In this document: positions 24,890 to 34,814 of the stretch, piece after piece
Layout: each line of letters opens with the position of its first letter
How positions within the stretch are numbered: position 1 is the stretch's first letter
Assembly: GCF_036785885.1 (NCBI RefSeq)
Contig: NC_092322.1
Span: forward strand, 11,926,466 to 11,990,465
Reading direction: 5' to 3'
DNA length: 64,000 nucleotides
Source of the DNA: Coffea arabica
Lineage: Eukaryota > Streptophyta > Magnoliopsida > Gentianales > Rubiaceae
The notes under the pieces: model-generated
What the model saw: only the letters and a program-made list of their open reading frames with translations
Told to the model about the DNA's origin: nothing
Databases searched by the model: none
Position numbers and translations under genes: made by a program

Positions 24890-25176
24890 ACCTACATTGA
24901 ACAACGGTATTTTAAAGAAATTAAAAGAAATTATAATTTTCTTTAATTACAATTTATCCAAATATATTTGCTTACATCACCATTACAATTTCCAATATAC
25001 CTTTTTATCTTCCCAATTACCTTTTTATCTCACATGCATCACATCACAAAAAGTGCTACAGTAAAAATATCTCAAATAATTTATAATCCAAACACACTAA
25101 TTTCAATTAAAAAATGAACTATAATTTGGAACAGACAGAAAAAGAAAACAAGACTATCAAAGTGGAATGAAATGAG
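24890..25176. repeat. Stowaway-like MITE remnant with a second MITE inside
   Basis: The right part ends ATCAAAGTGGAATGAAATGAG followed by TA, as in the Stowaway copies at 25852 and 58412. The left terminus is not recognisable. The middle holds sequence of the family with CACATCACAAAAAGTGCTA and ATAATCCAAACACA, which also occurs at 43350-43511 and 50008-50190. It interrupts the minisatellite. Confidence 0.5.
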
Positions 25177-25851
25177 TAATACACTTTCTGGATGATTGTT
25201 TTCATCGTTATTGTGGAAAATTGTAATGCACTTTCTCAGTGATTGTCTTCATCATTATTGTAGAAAATTGTTGTTGTGGAAAATTGTAATGCACTTTCTC
25301 GGTGATTGTCATCGTCTTTGTCATTATTGTGGAAAATTGTAATGCACTTTCTCGAAAATTGTAATGCACTTTCTCGGTGATTGTCATTGTCTTTGTCGTC
25401 ATTGTCTTTGTCATTATTGTGGAAAATTGTAATGCACTTTCTCGAAAATTGTAATGCACTTTCTCGGTGATTGTCATCGTCTTTGTCATTATTGTGGAAA
25501 ATTGTAATGCATTTTCTCAAAAATTGTAATGCACTTTTTCGAAAATTGTAATGCACTTTTTCGGTGATTGTCATTGTCTTTGTCATTATTGCAGAAAATT
25601 GCAATGCACTTTCTCGGTGATTGTTTTCGTTATTATTGTGGAAAATTGTATTGCACTTCCTTGGTGATTGTCTTCATCATTATTGTGAAAAATTGTAATG
25701 CATTTCTTTGGTAATTGTCTTTATCATTATCGTGAAAAATTATAATCCTCTTCATCAATTGTCCTCATTATTATTGTCAAAAATTGTAATGCACTTCCTC
25801 GATGATTGTCTTCATCATTATTGTGAAATATTGTTATTGTGAAAAATTGTA

Positions 25852-26333
25852 CTCCCTCTATTCAATTTTGATAGTTCTATTTTTTTCACACAATTTAAGA
25901 AAAAGTAGTTAACTTTGTTAGAAAAATAAGTTTAGATTGCCATTTTTCTAAAATACCCTTACATTAAATAAAGTACAACTTTATATCAATTATTCATGGA
26001 ATATGTATGGTTAACTATGAGAATATGGATGGTTTTACAAATTTTCACTCATGATTTGTAGAAAATGATGACATCGTTTGTTTCCCTACTGATATAAATA
26101 AATTTGAAAGAATAACAAAGTTGGCTTTTCATATATCAATCTATTTTGAAAAATCTAAATGTGTTAAATAGAATAGGTTAACAATCTAATATTAAAAAAG
26201 ATAATTTATACTAATAACAACCCACATTGAATAAGAAAATTAAAAGATAACTATATTTTGCATTTGAAAAATGAACTACAATTTGAGACAGACGAAAAAA
26301 GAAAACAAAATTATCAAAGTAGGACAAAAGAAG
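25852..26333. repeat. Stowaway-like MITE
   Basis: Starts CTCCCTCTATTCAATTTTGA and ends ATCAAAGTAGGACAAAAGAAG, flanked on both sides by TA (25850-25851 and 26334-26335), as expected for Tc1/mariner-derived Stowaway MITEs. Non-coding, 482 bp, inserted in the minisatellite array. Confidence 0.65.
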
Positions 26334-26501
26334 TAATACGATTTCTCAGTGATTGTTTTCATCATTATTGTGGAAAATTGTAATGCACTTCCTCAGTGAT
26401 TGTCATCATCATTATTGTAGAAAATTGTTATTGTGAAAAATTGTAATGCACTTTCTCGGTGATTGTCTACGTCATTATTGTGAAAAATTGTAATGCACTT
26501 C

Positions 26502-26962
26502 ATCAATGGCTTAGTCAAGATGTAGACAACTTCTGTTTACAATTCTAAACAGTCCTCGGTTTCTATTAAACTTGGCCATGTTTCCGTGGTTTTTTTTTAT
26601 CCCCCTCTTTCCACCACACAAATAATGAGTGTGCTTTGTTTCTAAAACCAAAAATGCCACATTTAAGTGACTTGTTTCTAAAAAATTCATGTGGGTATGC
26701 TGTGCACCCATCTGGTCCGGTGGTGATTCACTCCCCTCCGAGTTACTCCTAAACCTCCTTAAGTCCGCCCCCTCCCCCTTAGTGTAGGATAGATTAGGTT
26801 TATCGTCTCCGGAAAAAAAAAATAATGAGTATGCTTTGATAGAAGATTATTTGGAAAAAATTTTCCCAAAAATCAGAATGCTCTTCTTGAATGCATCCTG
26901 AGCTATTATTAAAGCACTTTTGAGTTTTGATAACATTCCAATAATCCCTAATGACCTCTCTT
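26502..26962 (+). promoter_or_regulatory. Upstream region of the second receptor kinase (duplicated segment, copy B)
   Basis: Directly precedes and overlaps the start of the receptor-kinase reading frame at 26951, and is duplicated at 19813-20200. It includes a 183-bp SINE-like insert at 26638-26820. Conservation of this block between two loci and its position mark it as the likely promoter and 5' UTR; no individual promoter element is claimed. Confidence 0.55.
26638..26820 (+). mobile_element. SINE-like retroposon copy 1
   Basis: About 183 bp ending in an A-run and flanked by a 17-bp target duplication, AATAATGAGTGTGCTTT at 26621-26637 and AATAATGAGTATGCTTT at 26821-26837. The body matches copy 2 at 49459-49695: CCACATTTAAGTGA, TGGTCCGGTGGTGATTCAC, CCTCCTTAAGTCCGC and CCTTAGTGTAGGATAGATTA. 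The GGTGGTNRTTCANTCCC stretch resembles an RNA polymerase III B box. The duplicated promoter at 19813-20200 lacks the insert and shows the empty site. Confidence 0.75.
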
Positions 26963-27595
26963 GCAGTTTTTTTCTTGCTACTCCTGACATTGGCTTCCAA
27001 AGATCTTGCCGGAGCTCAACAGCAGGTGGTGTGCCAGTATTCCACTATTTCAGCATCCGATCAGTCAACTATATGGCTCTCACCTTCCAGTCGATTTGCG
27101 TTCGGATTCTTTCAAGAAGGATCAGGTTTTAAAGTTGGAATTTGGTTAGTGGATAACTCAAATGATACTATTGTTTGGACAGCCACTAGAGATGATGCAG
27201 CAGTATCATCAAATGCAATTCTCCAGTTCACCAGTGGAAGGATCATGTTGGCAAGCCCTGGGAATGAGAATAGGTTTATTACTCCCGAGCAGAATGAGCA
27301 ACCCAAGTGTCCCTCCATGCTAGACTCTGGAAATCTTGTTATTTACAATGAACAAGATCAAGTTATCTGGCGGAGTTTCGACTTCCCTACAGATACCATC
27401 TTAGAGGACCAATTTCTGCACCATGACCATCGACTATATTCTAATCTTTCTTCAACCAATCACTCAACTGGAAGATACAGTCTAGTTGCGCAATCTGATG
27501 GAAATCTTGTTGCTTATCCTGCCAAGGCAGGAGACACTGTTGAAAGTGCCTATTGGAGTTCTGACACTGACATGAGTACCCCGCCGCGAAGCCTA
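26951..27595 (+). CDS. G-type lectin S-receptor-like serine/threonine kinase, N-terminal part (split by Helitron)
   Basis: Codes the first 215 residues of a plasma-membrane receptor kinase. A signal peptide (SLAVFFLLLLTLASKDLAGA) is followed by a B-lectin domain: WLSPSSRFAFGFFQEGSGF, VGIWLVDNSNDTIVWTATRD, MLDSGNLVIYNEQDQVIWRS, FDFPTDTILEDQ and GRYSLVAQSDGNLVAYP. Coding sequence stops at the codon CTA (27593-27595), where the Helitron begins. The frame continues only 12 bases into the Helitron before a stop. The rest of the gene resumes in frame at 38437. The ATG at 26951 is chosen because it opens directly onto the signal peptide. Confidence 0.92.
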
Positions 27596-28221
27596 TCTAC
27601 CAACTAGATAAGAGAACAATTGGAGTTCTCAATTGAATGCCAAGTGTCACTATATTGTTAGAGAAAGGAGTTTTTTTCTGGTTTTTTCTACCAAAAAGTG
27701 AGAAATGTCTATTTCAGGCATGGTCTTCAAATGCAAAGTCTTAATAGTTCCTTACTATTTTGGGGCTAATTGGTAACAATGGTTTAATTATTTGCATTTG
27801 TTCCTTTTGTTTGGTTTTTAATTGATGTGAAAGGTCAATTGAATCCTTTTATGAAAACTAGCTCATTAAATAGTTGCTAACTATTTAGGGTTATTTTTGT
27901 ATATTTGAAAATATTTCTTTTATAATTTTCTGATCAAGTGCAAATAATTGTAAACTATTTGTGGGCCCTTTTATCACATGGGCTGTTTTGAATTAGATTA
28001 TATGATTCATTATATAATTAATATAAATTAATGGAGTTATGTCCGTTAGAAGTAATGTACTTGGCCGTTATGACTGATGTTAAAGTTAGTCAACACCACC
28101 TTAATTGTCTTATTAGTTATTGAACTTCCTTCTTTCTTCATTTAGCCAGAATTCCCTTCCCCTTCTTTTCTGTCGAATAGCCTTTTTCTTTCTCTCAATC
28201 GAATAGGTCGCTATACCATAT

Positions 28222-28520
28222 CGGCCTGCAAAATTTTCAGTTTCTTACCGAATCCTTCAACAACTAAATTGTCCTTCAATTTGATTTCAACCCAGAAAAT
28301 CCTCCACACGCACGTGAATTCTTGGCCTGCCCCAAAAATTAGGTCAGTAAAATTCCTTTTCCCCAAAATCTACGGCCCTGCAAAATCTTCGATTTTCTGT
28401 CAATTCCTCGAGCAATTAACTGTACTTCCTTTCGATTGTCTCTAAAAAAGTCGCCCAATTGACGTCAATTCTTCTTTTGCCCCAAAAAACAGTTCACTGA
28501 TATCTCTTTTTTCCCAAAAT
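28222..28520 (+). repeat. Diverged two-copy direct repeat in the Helitron leader
   Basis: Two units about 150 bp apart: GGCCTGCAAAATTTTC at about 28223 and GGCCCTGCAAAATCTTCGATT at about 28374. Each is followed by AATT, CTTCAATT/CTTTCGATT and then GCCCCAAAAA with a similar T-rich stretch. The units lie upstream of the Rep/helicase gene, in what is probably its promoter or 5' UTR. Confidence 0.5.
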
Positions 28521-29258
28521 CAGCTCATTTTAGGGATGCATGTTCTACCGACGTATGCTGTGATGCAGCTTTCAAAATGGGCTGTATTCCCAGCCCTATA
28601 TATACTTTTGTTTCTCAGTTTTGCCGCAGCAGACGAGCGAAGAAAATCTAGGTATTTTCTATTCTCTGTCTTTTTATTTCAGCCTGCATTTTTTTACTTT
28701 GATGAATGTTCTTACCTTCTGTTCATTTATTATTGCCTTCCGTTAATTAAAGACTGCCATGTCTTTTATATTATGCATAAAAGAATAATTATGATGGTAA
28801 TTTTTCGATTAGCTTACCTTTACTTTTTCCTCTCTTTTTATATTCATTTCAAATGCTGCCGGACTTTTGCCAACATTCAGGCGAGCAAAAAAAATATAGG
28901 TATGTTTCTGTTTTCTCACCTTCTGATTTGAACTGCAATTTTTTCCCATTGTTGTTGCCTGTGTTTATTGCTTTCTTTTAATTATAAGAAATGCGATGTG
29001 TTTGATGTTATGCTATGATGCTTTACTTTTGCCTCTGTTTTTAATTTCAAATGTTGCATGATGCTGTTAGTTGTTTATCTATTCAATAATTACATCATTT
29101 AGTATCATTGTACTTCGGGTTATTAAGGTTGCCATTTTATATATATTAGTTAGTTTTAGCTATTCTAGGATGCTTTGATTCTGTCATTTTGTGTGCCTTT
29201 GGTTTAGTATCTTGCTTTATTTATAGTAAAATTAGGTTTTGATCTTCTGTGTTTCAAA

Positions 29259-32200
29259 ATGAAGAAAAAAAGAAAATTTAGTTCAGGTTTTAGATTGATA
29301 GATGAGATGTTTGATGATTCCCTTGATTTAGCAATGTTGGAAAGAAACAAAAGGAGAAACTTAAATATGCTGACTGAGCATATGAAGTTTACTCTTGATT
29401 CTTCTGTTTCTCAACCATATTCTCCTATTGTAATGAACTGTGAGAATGACATCCGTGAAAAGCACTCTGTTGAAACATGTGCTTCACAAAATCACATCGA
29501 TAGGAATGTAATTCTGCCAAATGACTGCAGGGGTAAAAATGTTTACTTACCTCCAAAAAAAACTGGAGAAGTTCATTATACCTCTGATTCTACTGACAAG
29601 CATTGTTTGCCTACAATGAATTCATCTTTAATCAACCTCTGTGGTGTTGAACCTGCTGCTTTGTCACAAGTGAACTTCAATGAGGAACCATTTGTTACAG
29701 AAAATCAGTTTCAGAGTGAACAAGTTGCAAACGTTAAAGAAATAATTAGCTATTCTGAAATATCAAATCTAGATATGGAACTAGCTAATTATATTCCTCC
29801 CCTTTCTGTGAATAGCCATATACCTATAATAGGTAGTACATCTGTTATATCTTATGATAAGAACCCTCTTGACTATTCTGAAATATATCATGATAAGAGC
29901 CCTCTTGACTATTCTGAAATATATCATGAAGGGGTGATAAATAAGAAAGCATATAGGAGGCAGGCCTACTTTAGATGGAAACAGAAAAAATTGAGAGGAA
30001 AATCTAGATCAATTGGTCCTTATGATAAGAGCCCTCTTGAATATTCTGAAATATATCATGGAGAGGTAATAAATAAAAAAGAATATAGGAGACTGGCCTA
30101 CTTTAGATGGAAAAACAAAAGATTGAGAGCAAAATCTAAATCTATTGCTTCTACAAATATAATTGAAAATCGAACAAGCATCATGATTGTGAATGAGTGT
30201 TCCTCAGCTGTTGATGTTCAGCGTACTTCTCGATCTCATTCCAAACATCGCAGATCATCTCTGAAAAAAACTCAACCAGGTCTATAGTTAATATTTTTAA
30301 GTTTTCTAATATCTGTTTTTAAACTAGCATTAAAATCAATTGAATGATTTGACTACTAAGTTCTCTAAAATAATTATATTTTAGGAAGAGGATGCAAAAC
30401 AGGAAGAGCTTTGTTGGATATAATTCCTGACAAAGCTGATATCCTACCACGCCAACTAGATTGTCCTCATTGTGGAGCGAAGAAGTTTTTTTCTGAGACA
30501 GCATATTTTTGTTGCCAAGATGGTGAAGTTATTTTAGCTCAAAATAAAATTCCAGATATCTTTAAAGAGCTATTGACTTCATCTTCACAAGAGGCACAAT
30601 CTTTTAGAGCTCTTATTAGAACGTATAATAATCATTTTGGATTCACTTCCTTCGGTGTTAAAGCTGATCTGACTCTCTCAAAAAGGAATAAAGGAATTTA
30701 CACTTTTAGAATTCAAGGACAAATATATCATTTTCTGAATGATTTCAATTCAACCAATGATCATAGTAATAATTTACAGTTATATTTCAATGATTTTGAA
30801 ACTGAAGTAAGCAATCGATTAGCAGCTTGTCCTAGACTATCTGAAAGTGTGATTAGAAAAATTATGCAAGTTCTTGAGTCTAATCCATATGCAAAATTTT
30901 TTAGAAATTTGAGAGAGGTACCTAATTTAGATAACTACTACATTGTGTTAAAAACTCTGCCCGGTGTTGATCAAAGAGTTTATAATAGACCGACAACTTC
31001 ACAAGTTGCTGGTTTGTGGGTTGAGGGGCAAGAAAATGGAGAAACCGGCAGGCGTGATATTAGAGTTCATACCCATAGTGGTGCTTCAAAAAATATACAG
31101 TACTATTATGGATGTTATGATCCACTCCAATATCCAATACTTTTTCCTTTTGGTGATCTTGGCTGGCACCAAGGAATACCAAAGAAAGGAGCAAAAGTAT
31201 ATGGAAGAAAGAGGAAAAAAAAACAACCTGTAGCAGATTTGATTTCCCCTGCAAATGCTGCTACAGCAGAACAATTAATCCAAAATGAAGAACATGGTTA
31301 GTATAATAAATATATGCCATGATCTTTCATTTTACCTATTTAATATTTATGATTACACATTTAATAATGTACTATTATTTTTTCCACAGCAATGGAAAAC
31401 ATACATGAAGATCCAAATTTTGTGTCCCTTCGAGAATACTATTGTTATAAACTTCAGATTAGGGACAATGATGAATCTTGGCTATTACATTTTGCTCGCC
31501 TCCTACAACAATATATTGTTGATCAATATGTGAAGCTTGAGACACAAAGACTTGACTTCTATAGATTACAACAAGAGGAAATTAGGAGAGAGTTCTTGAA
31601 AGGCATAATAGATGCTTTAGGATCAGGTGAGAGTCAAGCATCTAATGTTGGCCAACGTATCATATTACCGCCATCATTTATTGGAGGGCCGAGAAATATG
31701 AGACGTAAATACATGGATGCAATGACATTAGTACAGAAGTATGGTAAACCGGATATATTTCTGACCATGACTTGCAATCCTAATTGGCCAGAAATAAAAG
31801 AACACTTAATAGACAAAGAAGAGGCACAAAACAGACCAGATTTGCTTGCTAGAGTATTTCATGCTAAGTTAGAACAGCTTAGAGATGAACTTTTGAAAAA
31901 ATGCATCTTCGGTGAAGTGGCAGCTTACACTTATGTCATTGAATACCAAAAACGTGGACTGCCACATGCACATTTCTTGCTAATTTTAAAGTCAAAATTC
32001 AAGATGTATACCCCTGAAGAATATGATAAAATTGTTTGTGCCGAGATACCAAATAAAGAGAAAAATGAACATCTATATAATTTGGTCATTAAACATATGC
32101 TTCATGGACCATGTGGTTCACTTGATCCAACAAATGTATGCATGAGAAAAAATGGAACTTGCAAGAATAATTTTCCTAAAAATTTCTGTGAGGAAACTAT

Positions 32201-34814
32201 CCAAACTCTTAATGCATATCCTGAATATCGAAGGAGAGATGATGGAGTTCAAATTAAGATTAAATCAACTCTTTTAGATAACAGATGGGTTGTACCATAC
32301 AATCCATATCTTTTGGCTAAATTTGATTGTCATCTTAATGTTGAAATATGCTCTACAATTAAAGCAGTCAAATACATTTACAAGTATATCTATAAAGGTC
32401 ATGATAGAACTAGCTTCTCTGTAGTGAATAATAAATCTGATTCAGAAATTGATGAAATTAAACAATATGTATCAGCTAGGTGGGTTTCTCCACCTGAGGC
32501 AGCATGGAGAATTTTTAGATTCTGTATGAGTGAAATAAAGCCACCTATTATTCATTTACAATTACATTTGGAGAATTATCAGCCAATGAGTTTCAAAAAA
32601 ACAGCTAATCTTCAAAATGTTGTCGATAACTATCATTTGAAAAAAACAATGCTCACTGAATTTTTTTACATGAATAGGACAGATAAAGCAGCTCAGGATC
32701 TAAATTGTACTTATGTAGAATTTCCTGATCATTTTGTCTGGTTACCTAAGCAAAAATACTGGAAATTGAGAGAAAGAGGTGAATCAATAGGTCGAATAAT
32801 GACTGCTCATCCTTCCGAAGGAGAACGATACTACTTGAGATTACTCTTATCAAAGGTTAGATGTCCAATTTCATTTGATGACCTAAGAACCTTTAATGGA
32901 GTTCAAGTAGAAACGTTCCAAGAAGCAGCATTAATTCGAGGCTTGTTACAAAATGATAACAGCCAAGAAATTTGTTTACAAGAAGCCTCACTTTTTCATA
33001 TGCCCTATGAAATGAGGAGACTCTTTGCAACACTTTTGGTTTATTCTTGCCCTAATGACCCAAAGGCATTGTGGCAAAATTTTGAATCTTCTATGTCAGA
33101 AGATTTTGCCAAATGTTCAGCAATGACATCTACACAAGTGAAAAGAAATGTTTTGCAACAAATTGATGGATTTTTGCAATCGATGGGAAAAAGTATACAT
33201 TTGTATAATTTGATTCCCATTGGATTCTCTTATGAAAATATAGACAATGAAACTCGAGAATTAAGAGCAGAAAGAAACATTGTCATTTCAGATATTGACT
33301 TAAATTCAATTGAGCTACTCAATGAAAAACAGAAAAAAGCATTCGTAGTCATATCTGAGAGAATTTACTCAGATAGACCTGGTGTTTTTTTCATTGACGG
33401 TCCAGGTGGTACTGGAAAAACATTTCTCTATAGAGCTTTGTTAGCTGATGTTAGATCTAAAGGCTATCTTGCTCTTGCTACAGCTACATCAGGAATTGCA
33501 GCTTCCATTTTACCAGGTGGAAGGACTGCACATTCCAGATTTAAAATTCCAATAGATATCTTTGATGGTGCAACATGTCGGGTCAGTAAACAAACTTCTT
33601 TAGCTGCAATGATCAAAGAAGCAAAACTCATAATCTGGGATGAAGCACCAATGGCTAAAAAGGCAGCAATTGAAGCTTTAGATGATCTCTTAAGAGATTT
33701 AATGAATTCAGAAGAAATATTTGGGGGAAAGGTAGTTGTACTTGGAGGAGATTTTAGACAAACATTGCCAGTTGTTAGAAAAGGAACAAAAGCTGAAATG
33801 ATAAATGCATGTTTGATAAATTCTCCATTATGGCACAAATTAGAGAAATTGCAATTAATAGAGAACATGAGAGCAAAATTAGATCCTTCATTCACACAGT
33901 TTCTTTTAAGAATTGGAGATGGGACACAAGAAACAAATGAAAATGACATAGTAAAACTTCCATCTTCAATTATAGTTAACTATAATAATGAGACTGATGC
34001 AATTGAAAAGCTAATCAATATTGTGTATCCTGAATTTAAAGATCCTTCAAACAAACTGTATTGCTCACAAAATAGAGCAATTCTAACTACAAAGAATAAC
34101 TTTGTAGATGAAATAAATGATCAATTGATCAAAAAATTTCCAGGAGATTTGACTGAGTACCTAAGCTATGATGAAACACTGAATGAAAATCATCAATCTG
34201 AATATATTGATCTTTTGAATACTCTTACGCCAAGCAATTTACCTCCACATAGGTTACTCTTAAAATCGAATGCCCCAATAATTCTTTTAAGAAATCTTGA
34301 TCCTGCTGAAGGATTATGCAATGGAACTAGACTGATAATAAAGAGTTTGAGCAAGAATGTTATTTGTGCTAAAATTGCAGTTGGTGATTTTTGTGGCAAA
34401 GAAGTTTTTATACATAGAATTTCCTTGCAGCCACCAAGTGATGAACAATATCCAGTTCCATATAAGAGAACACAATTTCCAATTCGTTTGTGCTTTGCAA
34501 TGACAATAAATAAAGCACAAGGCCAAACTTTAGATTTTGTTGGTATTTATTTGAAAGAACCTGTATTTTCACATGGCCAATTATATGTTGCACTTTCAAG
34601 AGCCAAAACAGCTTCGGCTGTAAAAGTACTTATTAGGCCAGCTTATTTTGATGAATCATGCACTGATCATACTAAAAATATAGTATATAAAGAAGTTCTC
34701 GAAGCTTCCCAGATTGTATTATCAGGTTTTAATATTCATGCCCTTTTTTTCAACTTTATTATTTTGTTTAATTCACTATCTAATTTCTGTACAAATACAG
34801 CCCATCATGCCTAG
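29259..34814 (+). CDS. Helitron Rep/helicase (RepHel) transposase, 4 exons
   Basis: Rolling-circle transposition protein. Exons 29259-30279, 30385-31296, 31390-34725 and 34801-34814; all joins have GT-AG ends and keep phase (introns begin GTCTAT, GTTAGT and GTTTTA). Exon 1 encodes a 340-residue N-terminal extension ending in a repeated basic motif. Exon 2 has a zinc-finger-like CPHCGAKKFF...FCC and the Helitron-like N-terminal domain (YDPLQYPILFPFGDLGWH). Exon 3 has the Rep domain with FLTMTCNPNWPEI, the HUH metal motif in GLPHAHFLLIL and the two-tyrosine motif KYIYKYIYKGHD, then a PIF1-type helicase: Walker A GPGGTGKTFLYRAL, Walker B LIIWDEAPM, LGGDFRQTLPVV and motif VI ATINKAQGQT-like INKAQGQTLDFVGIY with YVALSRAKT. 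Exon 4 adds only AHHA and a stop, overlapping the start of the RPA gene. The ATG at 29259 is the first in its frame, but an upstream leader exon is possible. The frame is intact throughout. Confidence 0.93.

Larger units (their letters stand above)
24520..26510. repeat. Minisatellite array, ~44-50-bp unit, interrupted by MITEs
   Basis: Repeats of a unit built from ATTATTGTGGAAAATTG, TAATGCACTTTCTCGG and TGATTGTCTTCGTC. Units vary by small internal duplications such as a doubled TAATGCACTTTCTCG block or an added TTGTCATTGTC. Three blocks are visible: 24520-24890, 25180-25850 and 26336-26510. They are separated by MITE sequence at about 24890-25176 and 25852-26333, so the array once ran unbroken. 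Long open frames across it are a by-product of the repeat and are not genes. Confidence 0.85.

Noticed and set aside
25208-25604. Open frames of 93-122 codons on the minus strand
   Set aside because: They are translations of the minisatellite (repeated HNNDKDDDNH and RESALQFSRK phrases), a by-product of a repeat unit without stops.
28536-28931. 131-codon frame in the Helitron leader (MHVLPTYAVMQL...)
   Set aside because: Hydrophobic, T-rich translation with no family resemblance. It could include a leader exon, but evidence for a protein is lacking.
31060-34599. Minus-strand and alternative frames up to 161 codons under RepHel
   Set aside because: Shadows of the RepHel coding exons, which show clear Rep and helicase motifs on the plus strand.
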